Source: JBBRHH01 sp038222915 (GTDB lineage: Bacteria; Planctomycetota; Phycisphaerae; Tepidisphaerales; Tepidisphaeraceae). From it: a stretch of DNA of 7,245 nucleotides. The DNA is taken from the NCBI GenBank assembly GCA_038222915.1, contig JBBRHH010000311.1, forward strand, positions 1 through 7,245, given 5' to 3'. The translations under genes were made by a program, and so were the position numbers. The notes under the pieces are model-generated. The model was given only the letters and a program-made list of their open reading frames with translations, was not told the origin of the DNA and ran no database searches. Positions 1 through 6,369 of the stretch are shown here, in pieces (within the stretch, counting starts at the first letter, position 1; the number at the start of each line of letters is the position of its first letter).

Positions 1-1
1 G

Positions 2-943
2 GGTCTCCAACATTCGCTTCACGCCCGCTGCGTCATCAACGCCACCGGCGCATTCTGCGATGCTGTTCGAAAAATGGACGACTCCGAAGCGACCCCGATT
101 ATCTCCCCAAGCCAGGGCGTTCACGTCGTTCTCGACCGGGCCTTTCTCCCCGGCGACGCCGCCATCATGGTTCCCCGCACCAGCGACGGCCGCGTCCTGT
201 TTGCCATCCCTTGGCACCGCCACGCGCTTGTCGGCACGACCGATACCCCCATCGACGCCGTCTCCCTCGAACCCCGCGCCACCGAGCACGAGATAGATTT
301 CATCCTGGAGACCGCCTCGAAATACCTCACCCGCCAACCCGCCCGCTCCGACATCCTCAGCGTCTTCACCGGCATTCGCCCGCTCATCAAGGCCGGCGCA
401 ACTACCACCGCCGCGCTCTCGCGCGAACACACCATCCTGGTGGCCAACTCAGGTCTGATTACGATCGCAGGCGGCAAGTGGACCACCTATCGGAAAATGG
501 CCGAGGACTGTGTCGACCACGCGGCCACAATCGCGCGCCTCGACGAGCGCCCATGCGTAACCCGATCACTGAAGATTCACGGATCCCAGACACCTTCCGC
601 CGCATCGGATGATCTGGCCTATTATGGTTCGAACGCAGCCGAAATCCGCCAGTCGATCGATGAACATCCGCAATGGGGACAGCTCCTCGACGCCGCGCTT
701 CCGATTGTCGCCGCCCAGGTGATTTGGGCGGTGCGCCACGAGATGGCGCGAACGGTCGACGATGTGCTCTCCCGCCGCACGCGGGCCTTGTTTCTGGATG
801 CAAAGGCCGCCCAGCGGATGGCGGCCCAGGTGGCGAGTCTGATGGCCGGCGAGCTACATCTCGATGAGCAGTGGCAGTCTGATCAGATAGCCACCTTCAC
901 GGCTCTCGCACAAACCTACCTGCCCTCGGATACCTCGCGATAA
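2..943 (+). CDS. glpD: Aerobic glycerol-3-phosphate dehydrogenase, C-terminal part (5' end outside window)
   Basis: FAD-dependent membrane-associated enzyme that oxidises sn-glycerol 3-phosphate to dihydroxyacetone phosphate and passes electrons to the quinone pool. The frame is open from base 2, giving 313 visible residues of a family that is usually about 500-550 long, so the N-terminal FAD-binding Rossmann part is missing. Visible family signatures, numbered from the first visible residue, are INATGAF (12-18), SPSQGVH (35-41), GTTDTP (78-83), FTGIRPL (122-128) and GGKWTTYRKMAEDC (157-170). The last matches the GGKLTTYRKLAE block of E. coli GlpD. The final ~120 residues fit the helical DAO_C domain (VRHEMARTVDDVLSRRTR). 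The ATG at 74 is internal and not a start, because homology continues upstream of it. The TAA at 941-943 lies next to a hairpin shared with the convergent gene. Identity is confident; the cofactor and quinone role come from the family. Confidence 0.93.
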   Translation, partial: GLQHSLHARCVINATGAFCDAVRKMDDSEATPIISPSQGVHVVLDRAFLPGDAAIMVPRTSDGRVLFAIPWHRHALVGTTDTPIDAVSLEPRATEHEIDFILETASKYLTRQPARSDILSVFTGIRPLIKAGATTTAALSREHTILVANSGLITIAGGKWTTYRKMAEDCVDHAATIARLDERPCVTRSLKIHGSQTPSAASDDLAYYGSNAAEIRQSIDEHPQWGQLLDAALPIVAAQVIWAVRHEMARTVDDVLSRRTRALFLDAKAAQRMAAQVASLMAGELHLDEQWQSDQIATFTALAQTYLPSDTSR

Positions 944-984
944 AAAAGAGGCCGGCGGGACACGCATCGTGCGGTCCCGCCGGC
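942..984 (-). terminator. Intrinsic terminator of the minus-strand exported-protein gene
   Basis: An 11-bp perfect GC-rich stem pairs 951-961 with 974-984. A further 4-bp pairing (963-966 with 970-973) and a bulged A at 962 leave a 3-base loop. Read on the minus strand, the hairpin is followed by CTC and six T residues (complement of A942-A947), the classic Rho-independent layout, about 30 bases after the stop of the gene ending at 1016. On the plus strand the hairpin is not followed by a T-tract, so it should work mainly for the minus gene, although it may also protect the glpD 3' end. The T-tract overlaps the glpD stop codon. Confidence 0.85.
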
Positions 985-1015
985 TCAAGCATTATGAATT
1001 CTCACGCCTCGAAGT

Positions 1016-1717
1016 TCAGTTGAGGAAGATCACGTGAGCGCCGCTGCGGCCGGCAACGTTGGGGGTGTCGCCGATGCGGATGCCCGGGGAGTTCTTCACA
1101 TACACATTGCCGATCGAGCCGGGGCGGCCCATGATGGCGATGCTCATGTTGGGGCAGTGGTCAACGACGATGGAGTTGATGTGGCCGGTGTGGATGGCCG
1201 TCACCTGCAGGGAGACGGTGGTGTTGCGCACGCGGAGGTCCTTGAGAAGGATGTTGCCGAAGTAGCCGTCTTCCATCATGAGGGGGATGCCTTCGCCGTC
1301 GTGCATGTCGATGTCCTGAACGATGACATCGGTGGGATAACCCTGCGTGTTGCCGCCGCCAACGATCTGGATGAAATCGGTGTGCCAGCCCGGCGTACGC
1401 CAGATGCCGCTGATCTCGCAGTGCCAGATCGCGACCCATTTCCAAGCCAGATAGTTCCCGCCGCCGATTTGCGTGGCGCCGATGCCGATGCCCTTGTTGT
1501 TGACGGGGGTGTTGGTGATAGACAGATCATGCATGGCCAGGCCGCCCTGGGCCTGCGGAACCGAGAACGGCCTGCCGCCGACCGTGTTGTGAATGTAGGT
1601 CTGATAGGGGTAGACCCAGAAACCGTTCACCCAGCCGTCAGCCTTCGCTGAAGGAGCCAGAACACTCATGCCGAGCAGGACTGCGAATGCTCCGAAAATC
1701 TTTTTATCTAATGTCAT
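1016..1717 (-). CDS. Small secreted beta-helix-like protein of unknown function
   Basis: This encodes 233 residues. Residues 1-26 are a typical Sec signal peptide: KK near the start, a hydrophobic core FGAFAVLLGMSVLA, and a probable cleavage site after AKA. The mature protein begins with an aromatic stretch (GWVNGFWVYPYQTY). It then shows repeated short strands of about 20-25 residues rich in V, I, N and D, such as DVIVQDIDMHD, NILLKDLRVRN, SIVVDHCPNMS and NVYVKNSPGIRIGD. This is the pattern of a right-handed parallel beta-helix like the pectate-lyase fold. No catalytic motif or known domain is recognised, and at 233 residues it is short for a polysaccharide lyase. The start is supported by GGAG 7 bases upstream of the ATG. 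The gene stands alone, with about 600 empty bases upstream and its own terminator downstream. Export is well supported; the fold is inference and the function unknown. Confidence 0.8.
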   Translation of the reverse strand: MTLDKKIFGAFAVLLGMSVLAPSAKADGWVNGFWVYPYQTYIHNTVGGRPFSVPQAQGGLAMHDLSITNTPVNNKGIGIGATQIGGGNYLAWKWVAIWHCEISGIWRTPGWHTDFIQIVGGGNTQGYPTDVIVQDIDMHDGEGIPLMMEDGYFGNILLKDLRVRNTTVSLQVTAIHTGHINSIVVDHCPNMSIAIMGRPGSIGNVYVKNSPGIRIGDTPNVAGRSGAHVIFLN

Positions 1718-1724
1718 CTAACTA

Positions 1725-1728
1725 CTCC
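1725..1728 (-). promoter_or_regulatory. Ribosome binding site (GGAG)
   Basis: On the minus strand GGAG lies 7 bases before the ATG at 1717. It is the only well-formed Shine-Dalgarno sequence in the window and fixes the start that gives an intact signal peptide. An AT-rich stretch (about 1748-1772) a little further upstream could hold the promoter, but I could not place a convincing -35/-10 pair. Confidence 0.65.
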
Positions 1729-1807
1729 AAAACCCGCATGCGTCGCGGATAGGGTTAATACTTGTTTTTTTGCAACCCCCATGGGCCGCAACGAAGTGCC
1801 GGAAATC

Positions 1808-1833
1808 TCCCTGAATCAGACTTGATCCAGGGA
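1808..1833. repeat. Imperfect inverted repeat (hairpin)
   Basis: TCCCTG (1808-1813) pairs with CAGGGA (1828-1833) and ATCA (1815-1818) pairs with TGAT (1823-1826). One mismatch and a 4-base loop remain, giving a 10-bp near-palindrome. It lies about 90 bases upstream of the exported-protein start, so it would fall in that gene's 5' leader or promoter region. No T-tract follows on either strand, so it is not a terminator. Confidence 0.45.
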
Positions 1834-2048
1834 CCGACCCTGTGCCGTGAGGATCAGGTGACAAGCCTCGGGAGAAGGCTCAGACTCGGACGCTTGCGTG
1901 CGTCACCGGATGCCGTCAACGACAGCAAAACCAAAATTTACGGGCACTTGAAACAGGCGACTCGGGATCGCGCAACTTCATTTGGCCCAAACACATGGGT
2001 GTCCACGACGACGGAGGTTTCCGCCGATTTCCTGGATCAGCCTTTCGG

Positions 2049-2066
2049 CGGGCCGGTTTGGGCCCG
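2049..2066. repeat. Short GC-rich inverted repeat
   Basis: CGGGCC (2049-2054) pairs with GGCCCG (2061-2066) around a 6-base loop. It is one of several small hairpins in the spacer. Others are AGCCT/AGGCT at 1864-1880 and the perfect 10-bp palindrome CCTGATCAGG at 2172-2181. Individually such repeats are common in GC-rich DNA, so the meaning is uncertain. Confidence 0.35.
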
Positions 2067-2319
2067 ACGCATGAGGACGTGGCGTGACAAATATCCTCTG
2101 CGTCTTCTTGGCCGGGAGCCTCGGGAAGGACCCCAGCCGATCGGTCCAGGATGGACTCACTCTGGAAACTACCTGATCAGGTTGCCTCCGTTGTGGGATA
2201 TCTAATTAAGGCAAACATTCAACCCCATCAACCCCCAAAGAACAATTTTGGTCAAAAAATTTCAAAGTCCTTCAAATACTTGCACCCCACTCCTTACATC
2301 TACGCAAGTTTGTGCTGTT

Positions 2320-3090
2320 TCACACCAGCCGCACCGGCACGCCATGGTCCGCAAGGAACTTTTTCGTCTCATGGATGGTGTATTTTCCGAAATGGAAAAT
2401 GCTGGCCGCCAACGCGGCGTCGGCGTGCCCTTCCTGAAGCACTTCAAGCATGTGCTGCGGCGAGCCCGCCCCCCCGCTTGCGACCACCGGTACCTTAACC
2501 GCGTCGCTGACCGCCGCGGTCATCTCAAGGTCGTAGCCGGCTGTCGTTCCGTCGGCGTTCATCACGTTCAGCACAATCTCACCCGCGCCCAGCGATTCGG
2601 CGCGTTTTGACCATTCGATAACGTCAATCCCGGTATTGACCCGGCCGCCATTCACGAAGACCTGCCAGCGCTCGCGCCCGTCCTCGCTAACCCGGTTCGC
2701 GTCGAGGCCCAGCACCGTGGCGCATCGGCCGAACTTTCTGGCAATATCGAGGAGCAGCTCGGGATTGCGCACCGCGGCCGAGTTGATGCTCACCTTTTCC
2801 GCCCCGGCCTGAATCAGTCGCGTGGCATCGTCGAGAGTGCGAATCCCGCCACCAACGGTGAACGGCATAAAGACGTTTTCCATCACACGCGTTACCAGCT
2901 CGGCCATGATCTCCCGGCCTTCGTGGCTCGCGGTGATGTCATAAAAGACCAGCTCGTCCGCGCCTTCATCCTGATAGCGCCGGGCCTGCTCGACAGGGTC
3001 GCCTGCGTCCACATGATCGAAAAATTTAACGCCCTTAACCACGCGGCCGCGGTCCACGTCGAGACAGGGGATGATCCGTTTAGTGAGCAT
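2320..3090 (-). CDS. hisF: Imidazole glycerol phosphate synthase cyclase subunit HisF
   Basis: The cyclase half of the HisH-HisF complex in histidine biosynthesis. It uses ammonia delivered by HisH to turn PRFAR into imidazole glycerol phosphate and AICAR, in the cytoplasm. The protein has 256 residues, the usual family length, in a (beta/alpha)8 barrel. It begins MLTKRIIPCLDVDRGRVVKG. The catalytic aspartates are D11 (CLDVD) and D130 (LGLDA), at the positions known from Thermotoga HisF. Phosphate-binding blocks are FTVGGGIR (77-84) and VVASGGAG (202-209), and the C-terminal signature ADAALAASIFHFGKYTI (223-239) is intact. One loop reads LNVMNADGT (174-182) where many homologues have LTS-D-DGT. 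I chose the ATG at 3090 and not the in-frame start at 3201, which would add 37 unrelated residues overlapping thiG. It starts 4 bases after the thiG stop, so translation is probably coupled. No hisH is visible. Confidence 0.96.
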   Translation of the reverse strand: MLTKRIIPCLDVDRGRVVKGVKFFDHVDAGDPVEQARRYQDEGADELVFYDITASHEGREIMAELVTRVMENVFMPFTVGGGIRTLDDATRLIQAGAEKVSINSAAVRNPELLLDIARKFGRCATVLGLDANRVSEDGRERWQVFVNGGRVNTGIDVIEWSKRAESLGAGEIVLNVMNADGTTAGYDLEMTAAVSDAVKVPVVASGGAGSPQHMLEVLQEGHADAALAASIFHFGKYTIHETKKFLADHGVPVRLV

Positions 3091-3094
3091 TGCT

Positions 3095-3913
3095 TTATTC
3101 GCCTGGTATGTAGCTGATGACTCCCGCGAAGGGGCTGCTCGCGGTCGCGTATCGCTTCTTCGGAATGCGTCCGGCCTGGTGGGCAAGCAGGCCCGCCTCA
3201 AGTGCGTGACGCATCGCGCTCGCCATCTTCACAGGATCTTTTGCATGGGCGATCCCGGTGTTCAGCAGCACCCCGTCCGCGCCAAGCTCCATCGCGATGG
3301 CAACGTCGCTGGCCGTGCCAACGCCGGCATCCACGATCACGGGATACGTCGGATCCCCCTCCTTCAACGTTTCAAGGCACAGGGAGATGTTAAGCGGATT
3401 CAGCACGCCTTGGCCGGACCCGATCGGGCTCCCGGCCGGCATAACACTCGCCGCGCCCGCTTCTTTCAGCCGACGGGCGGCAATCGGGTCGTCGCTCGTG
3501 TAGCAAAGCACGGTGAAGCCTTCCTTCACAAGTTCTTTGGTCGCTTCAAGTGTGCCGACGGGATCCGGAAGCAGGGTCTTCTTATCGCCAAGCACTTCAA
3601 GCTTGACCCAACCGGCCCCTTTGTTCCCCTGCTTCTCAAGAAGCTCCCGGCCAAGCAGCGAAACGCGAATCGCATCGTCGGACGTAAAGCACCCAGCGGT
3701 ATTAGGAAGAATGACGTACTTTTCAAGGTCGAGATAATCGAGCAGGCTGCGGCCATCCTTGTCGATCAGACGCTCGCGGCGCACAGCGACAGTGACGACC
3801 TGGCAACCACTTGCGTCGAGGGCGTCGCGCATGAGGTCGTAGGTGGCGTATTTGCCGGTGCCGACAAAGAGGCGGTTGTGGACGGCGAATTTGCCGATGC
3901 TTAGGGCGTTCAT
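3095..3913 (-). CDS. thiG: Thiazole synthase ThiG
   Basis: Forms the thiazole phosphate moiety of thiamine from 1-deoxy-D-xylulose 5-phosphate, dehydroglycine and ThiS-thiocarboxylate, in the cytoplasm. The protein has 272 residues, near the usual 255-270, in a TIM barrel. Visible family blocks are FVGTGKY (16-22), LPNTAGC (69-75), WVKLEVLGD (102-110) with the Schiff-base lysine at K104, LLPDP (114-118), MPAGSPIGSGQG (158-169), VDAGVGTASDVAIAMELGAD (194-213), LLNTGIAHAKDP (216-227) and the tail AGRIPKKRYATASSP (247-261). The ATG at 3913 is preferred over the longer frame from 4048, whose extra 45 residues are Pro/Arg-rich and unlike the family. It is the first gene of a pair with hisF. No thiS, thiF, thiH/thiO or TPP riboswitch is visible nearby, so the rest of the pathway must be encoded elsewhere. 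Confidence 0.96.
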   Translation of the reverse strand: MNALSIGKFAVHNRLFVGTGKYATYDLMRDALDASGCQVVTVAVRRERLIDKDGRSLLDYLDLEKYVILPNTAGCFTSDDAIRVSLLGRELLEKQGNKGAGWVKLEVLGDKKTLLPDPVGTLEATKELVKEGFTVLCYTSDDPIAARRLKEAGAASVMPAGSPIGSGQGVLNPLNISLCLETLKEGDPTYPVIVDAGVGTASDVAIAMELGADGVLLNTGIAHAKDPVKMASAMRHALEAGLLAHQAGRIPKKRYATASSPFAGVISYIPGE

Positions 3914-4564
3914 AAGAGGACCATTATACGGGGCAGGCGGCGGGCAGGTAGGTCGCAGCACGTGGCAAAAGTCGCGCGGGTCTTTGCCGTTCGCCGCGGG
4001 CCGCCTGGGGTGAAGCGGCACCAGGGCGTTGGCTCGACGGGAGGGCATGAAATTGATGCGAGTGTTTTCGGAGCGGGGAGGCGGTGCCGGGCATGGTGCT
4101 GCCGTAGCTGCGAACTATTGACCTCGACGGCCTTTGGAAGCGATCGCGCGCGTTCCTACGCAGACGCCGCTGCGATGTCCCATTGAGCTTCGTGTCCTCC
4201 AGTGATCCTGCAAATCGCTCCAATAAATTGTGGTAGGCTACTGCCACGGGCACACTCATTCGCCAGGCAGGGGCCGCGCGGACATCCGATTGCACAACCC
4301 AGTGCTGGGCGCACGGAAGTGGCACGACCACAGAACTAATTACGTTGTCGCCGAATGCGCTGCAGAAACTCGGAGCGCGGCCACACACCGTCCACATCAC
4401 GGCAAACGTGACGTGTTCGATTAGCAGCGACACCCGGCGGGTTTCCGCCACCTATTCAACCACCGCCAGTGCGCACTTCACATTCAGCGCGAGCACTTCC
4501 CATCCGGTGAGCCCGTAGCGTTCACGCCCTGACCACCGAGTTTCAGGAAAAATTGTAATGATAA
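3914..4564. other. 651-base spacer without a recognisable gene
   Basis: This separates the divergent thiG-hisF and macro/275-residue transcription units and should contain both promoters. A minus-strand frame runs from 4451 to 3924 (175 codons), and a plus-strand frame is open over roughly 4243-4518, but neither product shows a domain. Both are rich in Arg, Ser, Thr and Pro, with no ribosome binding site. The minus frame would also run over the thiG -10 box. I found no strong hairpin or long repeat. I also looked here, in all plus frames, for the missing first half of the macro domain and did not find it. Confidence 0.55.
3923..3928 (-). promoter_or_regulatory. Candidate -10 box (TATAAT) of the thiG-hisF operon
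   Basis: A perfect TATAAT on the minus strand ends 9 bases before the thiG ATG, in otherwise very GC-rich DNA. No good -35 is found 16-18 bases upstream (the best there is TACCTG). If it is used, the transcript would begin only a few bases before the ATG and be nearly leaderless, which agrees with the lack of a Shine-Dalgarno sequence. A chance match remains possible. Confidence 0.45.
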
Positions 4565-4867
4565 AGATCAGAGAACACGTCCCCCGCGCTCATCCACGTC
4601 GCCCGAATCAACATGCTCTGGCGCTCCTCCGAGAAATCCATCCGCCTCTCAGTCCAAAACGCCATCCAACGCGCTGCGTCAAAGAGCTACAAGTCCATCG
4701 CCTTCCCCCTCATCGGCGCAGGCACCGGCGGAAAGAAACAAACTTCCGTCCGGACAATAATGCAATATGCGCTTCAGCGGCTCGACTACGAAGGCCAAGT
4801 CCGCATCGTCAAATACCGGCACAATTTCCTCCCGCCATCCGTCCACGATAAGATTCCATCCGAATGA
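4565..4867 (+). pseudogene. Macro (ADP-ribose-binding) domain protein, N-terminally truncated remnant
   Basis: The frame is open from just after an in-frame TAA (4562-4564) to TGA at 4865-4867. It matches the second half of a macro domain: PALIHVARINMLWRSSEKSI, then SVQNAIQRA, the strand and ligand loop SIAFPLIGAGTGG, and a final strand QVRIVKYR. Macro domains bind ADP-ribose and often remove it from proteins or nucleic acids. The first half, which carries the NAAN and glycine-rich loop needed for adenine and ribose contacts and catalysis, is absent here and in the other frames upstream. That fits a true truncation better than a single frameshift. The first ATG in frame (4613) would leave 84 residues, too short for the fold. 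The stop overlaps the next gene's ATG. Domain identity is fairly sure; calling it non-functional is inference. Confidence 0.68.
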
Positions 4868-5691
4868 CCGACCCAGCCAGCGAAATTATCCTTAAATACG
4901 CGGTCGAAGACGAGCGATTCGCTCCACGGCCAATCAAGCCCGTCGTCCCCGGCTGGAGCGGCGAAGCCCACGAACGCAAAGACGGCTCCAAACCGCAACC
5001 ATGGCACTGCATGCCCTTCATGGACGGTGCTCTCTATGGCCTTGAACTGATTTATCCCTACGACACCGAATGCACTGTAATCGTCGACCGCCCTGGCGAA
5101 ATCCGCTTCGTAGGAAATTGGCCCGCCCCCACGATCCCAGGAATCGTCTGGCCTCCCTTCCAGGCGCAAAAGCCCAACCACTACACGTTCTACTCCTTCA
5201 TTCACATCCGCGTCCCCGACGACTACGTCCTGCGCATCGAGCCCCACCCGCGATTCTTCACCGATCTCACCAACACCATCGCACCGCACATCACCGGACA
5301 CCTCCAATCAGCCTGGTGGCCGAAGCGCTCCTTCGCGGCCTTTCGACGCCCCGAAGTCGGACAGCGCCACATCTTCCGTCCCGGCGACCCCTATGCACAG
5401 CTGCTGGTCGTCCCGCGCAAGTCGCAATACAAGCTGCAACGGCAAACCAAAGACGAAGATTATCAACGCCAGGTGCTGGCCACCCTCATCGAACACAATC
5501 GAGGCAAAATCGCCAAAACAACCTGGATCGATGAATCAGGCGAAGGATTCGACGACCGATACAAAGTGCTTGCGCGAACCTTCACGCGCGAAGGCGTGGC
5601 CGGTGTCGAGCGGCTCGTCATGGAAGTCAGCCGTCCTCAGTCTCCAAAGCCCCCCGGCGGCGGATTCGGCAGTTGCTCTTTTGATAAATGA
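4864..5691 (+). CDS. Uncharacterised 275-residue protein, possibly DUF6065-like
   Basis: This is an intact soluble protein without a signal peptide or membrane segment. It is rich in Pro, Trp, Tyr, Phe and His. The order of motifs is CMPFMDGALYGLELIYPYDTE (N-terminal part), GNWPAP and VWPPFQ, then FIHIRVPDDYVLRIEPHPRFF, GHLQSAWWPKRSF, FRPGDPYAQLLVVPRKSQYKL, a charged helical stretch (RQTKDEDYQRQVLATLIEHNR) and a Gly/Cys-containing tail (PGGGFGSCSFDK). This recalls the uncharacterised DUF6065 family, in which a 'TP-GYS-L-HP' block is followed by 'GTPIAQVIPFKR'. I make that link from memory of the pattern and hold it loosely. Its ATG lies within ATGA, overlapping the macro-remnant stop, which implies an operon with translational coupling. 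There is no good Shine-Dalgarno sequence. Base composition and codon use look normal for the window. The function is unknown. Confidence 0.82.
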   Translation: MTDPASEIILKYAVEDERFAPRPIKPVVPGWSGEAHERKDGSKPQPWHCMPFMDGALYGLELIYPYDTECTVIVDRPGEIRFVGNWPAPTIPGIVWPPFQAQKPNHYTFYSFIHIRVPDDYVLRIEPHPRFFTDLTNTIAPHITGHLQSAWWPKRSFAAFRRPEVGQRHIFRPGDPYAQLLVVPRKSQYKLQRQTKDEDYQRQVLATLIEHNRGKIAKTTWIDESGEGFDDRYKVLARTFTREGVAGVERLVMEVSRPQSPKPPGGGFGSCSFDK

Positions 5692-6369
5692 AGCCAGGCC
5701 CGCAACCCACGCTGCTAGAGCTTTGCCCAATTTAACCCAACTGTGCACAAAACCTCGAATCAACCTGCCATGTCCTTTCGCAATAGAAATGGGGGCTGAG
5801 TAAGGGGCTAGGGCTGAGTAAGGGGCTAAGTACAGATTTCACTGTTTACGCTGGTTTTCGTCAGATTTCGAACAATCAGTTCCCGCATTTTTACCACATC
5901 CTTGAACCCCCGCGATTCCCTCTACCCCGCTCCACCCGCATCGCCACGACCGTCATGATCTTCCCTCAACAAATCCGCCGACAACACCCTCGCCCAAACT
6001 CTCGAGCGTTCAATCGGCGCAAACAGTTCCACGCCACGAACCAACATCGCGTCGTAGCGCCGTTGCGTGAGATCACCCCGCCAAACCATCTGCGGCCATC
6101 CGCGAAATCCGCCGTCAACCTCCCCGAACAAATTCCAAGATTCCCATTGACATATACCTAACACGCGGCGTACAATCCCACCAGCAGAAGCGACCCAAAC
6201 CGGCCGCTCCCGCCGCCGGCACAAAACTGCCGCCAAAACTTCAGGAAGGGGTCCAGCATGCCCAACCAAAATCCGCGCACCCACCAGCATCCAAAATCGC
6301 ACCCCCAATCCGCGCTCTCCTCTCAAAAATCTATATCCCCCGCGTCCCCTGCATGCCTCTCTTTCACCC
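5692..6369. other. Gene-poor spacer, left part
   Basis: No convincing gene. The stretch right after the 275-residue gene is moderately AT-rich and carries no clear terminator hairpin. It contains the 18-bp tandem duplication at 5793-5828 and a small direct repeat CAGATTTC just after it. A minus-strand frame with a TTG start (6326-5922, 134 codons) is open but shows no known domain. It is rich in Arg, Gly, Val and Trp and lacks a Shine-Dalgarno sequence, so I leave it uncalled. From about 5880 onward the plus strand becomes strikingly C-rich and G-poor, a bias that continues into the SGNH hydrolase gene. Confidence 0.5.
5793..5828. repeat. Perfect 18-bp tandem duplication, G-rich
   Basis: The unit GGGCTGAGTAAGGGGCTA occurs twice in a row without mismatch. 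With the two G residues just before it, the plus strand holds runs of five, four, three and four G separated by 8, 3 and 8 bases. This is close to, but outside, the usual 1-7 base loop rule for a G-quadruplex. It lies about 100 bases downstream of the 275-residue gene. Confidence 0.9.

Larger units (their letters stand above)
1718..2319. other. 602-base spacer without a convincing gene
   Basis: This lies between hisF and the exported-protein gene, both on the minus strand. The longest reading frame (1762-2205, plus strand, 147 codons) has no recognisable domain, an Arg/Pro/Gly-rich composition and no ribosome binding site, so I do not call it. The left two thirds hold several small inverted repeats (listed separately). 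The part from about 2195 to 2300 is markedly AT-richer than its surroundings. That part may hold the promoter of the exported-protein gene or a weak terminator for hisF, but I see no clean hairpin plus T-tract after hisF. I found no TPP, cobalamin or other riboswitch core. Confidence 0.6.

Noticed and set aside
74..943. Taking the ATG at 74 as the glpD start
   Set aside because: Homology to GlpD (INATGAF and flanks) continues upstream in frame to the window edge, so the gene is cut by the window and does not start there.
1034..1651. 205-codon plus-strand frame opposite the exported-protein gene
   Set aside because: It is a mirror of a real gene in GC-rich DNA. The product is a low-complexity Ala/Val/Asp string, and the minus-strand gene has a signal peptide, ribosome binding site and terminator.
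2165..2190. TPP riboswitch fragment (ACCTGATCAGG resembles the conserved CCTGATCTGG part)
   Set aside because: The other conserved parts, such as CTGAGA, are missing. The match is on the wrong strand and downstream of thiG-hisF; it is just a palindrome.
1762..2205. 147-codon plus-strand frame in the hisF/exported-protein spacer
   Set aside because: No domain, signal or ribosome binding site, and the composition is unlike a folded protein. Comparative data could revive it.
3071..3904. 277-codon plus-strand frame opposite thiG
   Set aside because: thiG on the other strand is unmistakable, and the antisense product has no domain; it is a codon-bias shadow.
3924..4451. 175-codon minus-strand frame upstream of thiG
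   Set aside because: Arg/Ser/Pro-rich product with no domain. It would run through the thiG -10 box and has no start signal.
4503..4532. SGEPVAFTP reading in frame 3 as the missing macro-domain part
   Set aside because: It slightly resembles the TGEA-ITPG segment of macro domains but is followed at once by a stop, and its upstream residues show no NAAN or glycine-rich loop; probably chance.
5922..6326. 134-codon minus-strand frame with TTG start
   Set aside because: No recognisable domain and no Shine-Dalgarno sequence, and it lies in a gene-poor repeat region. It is the most plausible of the rejected frames.
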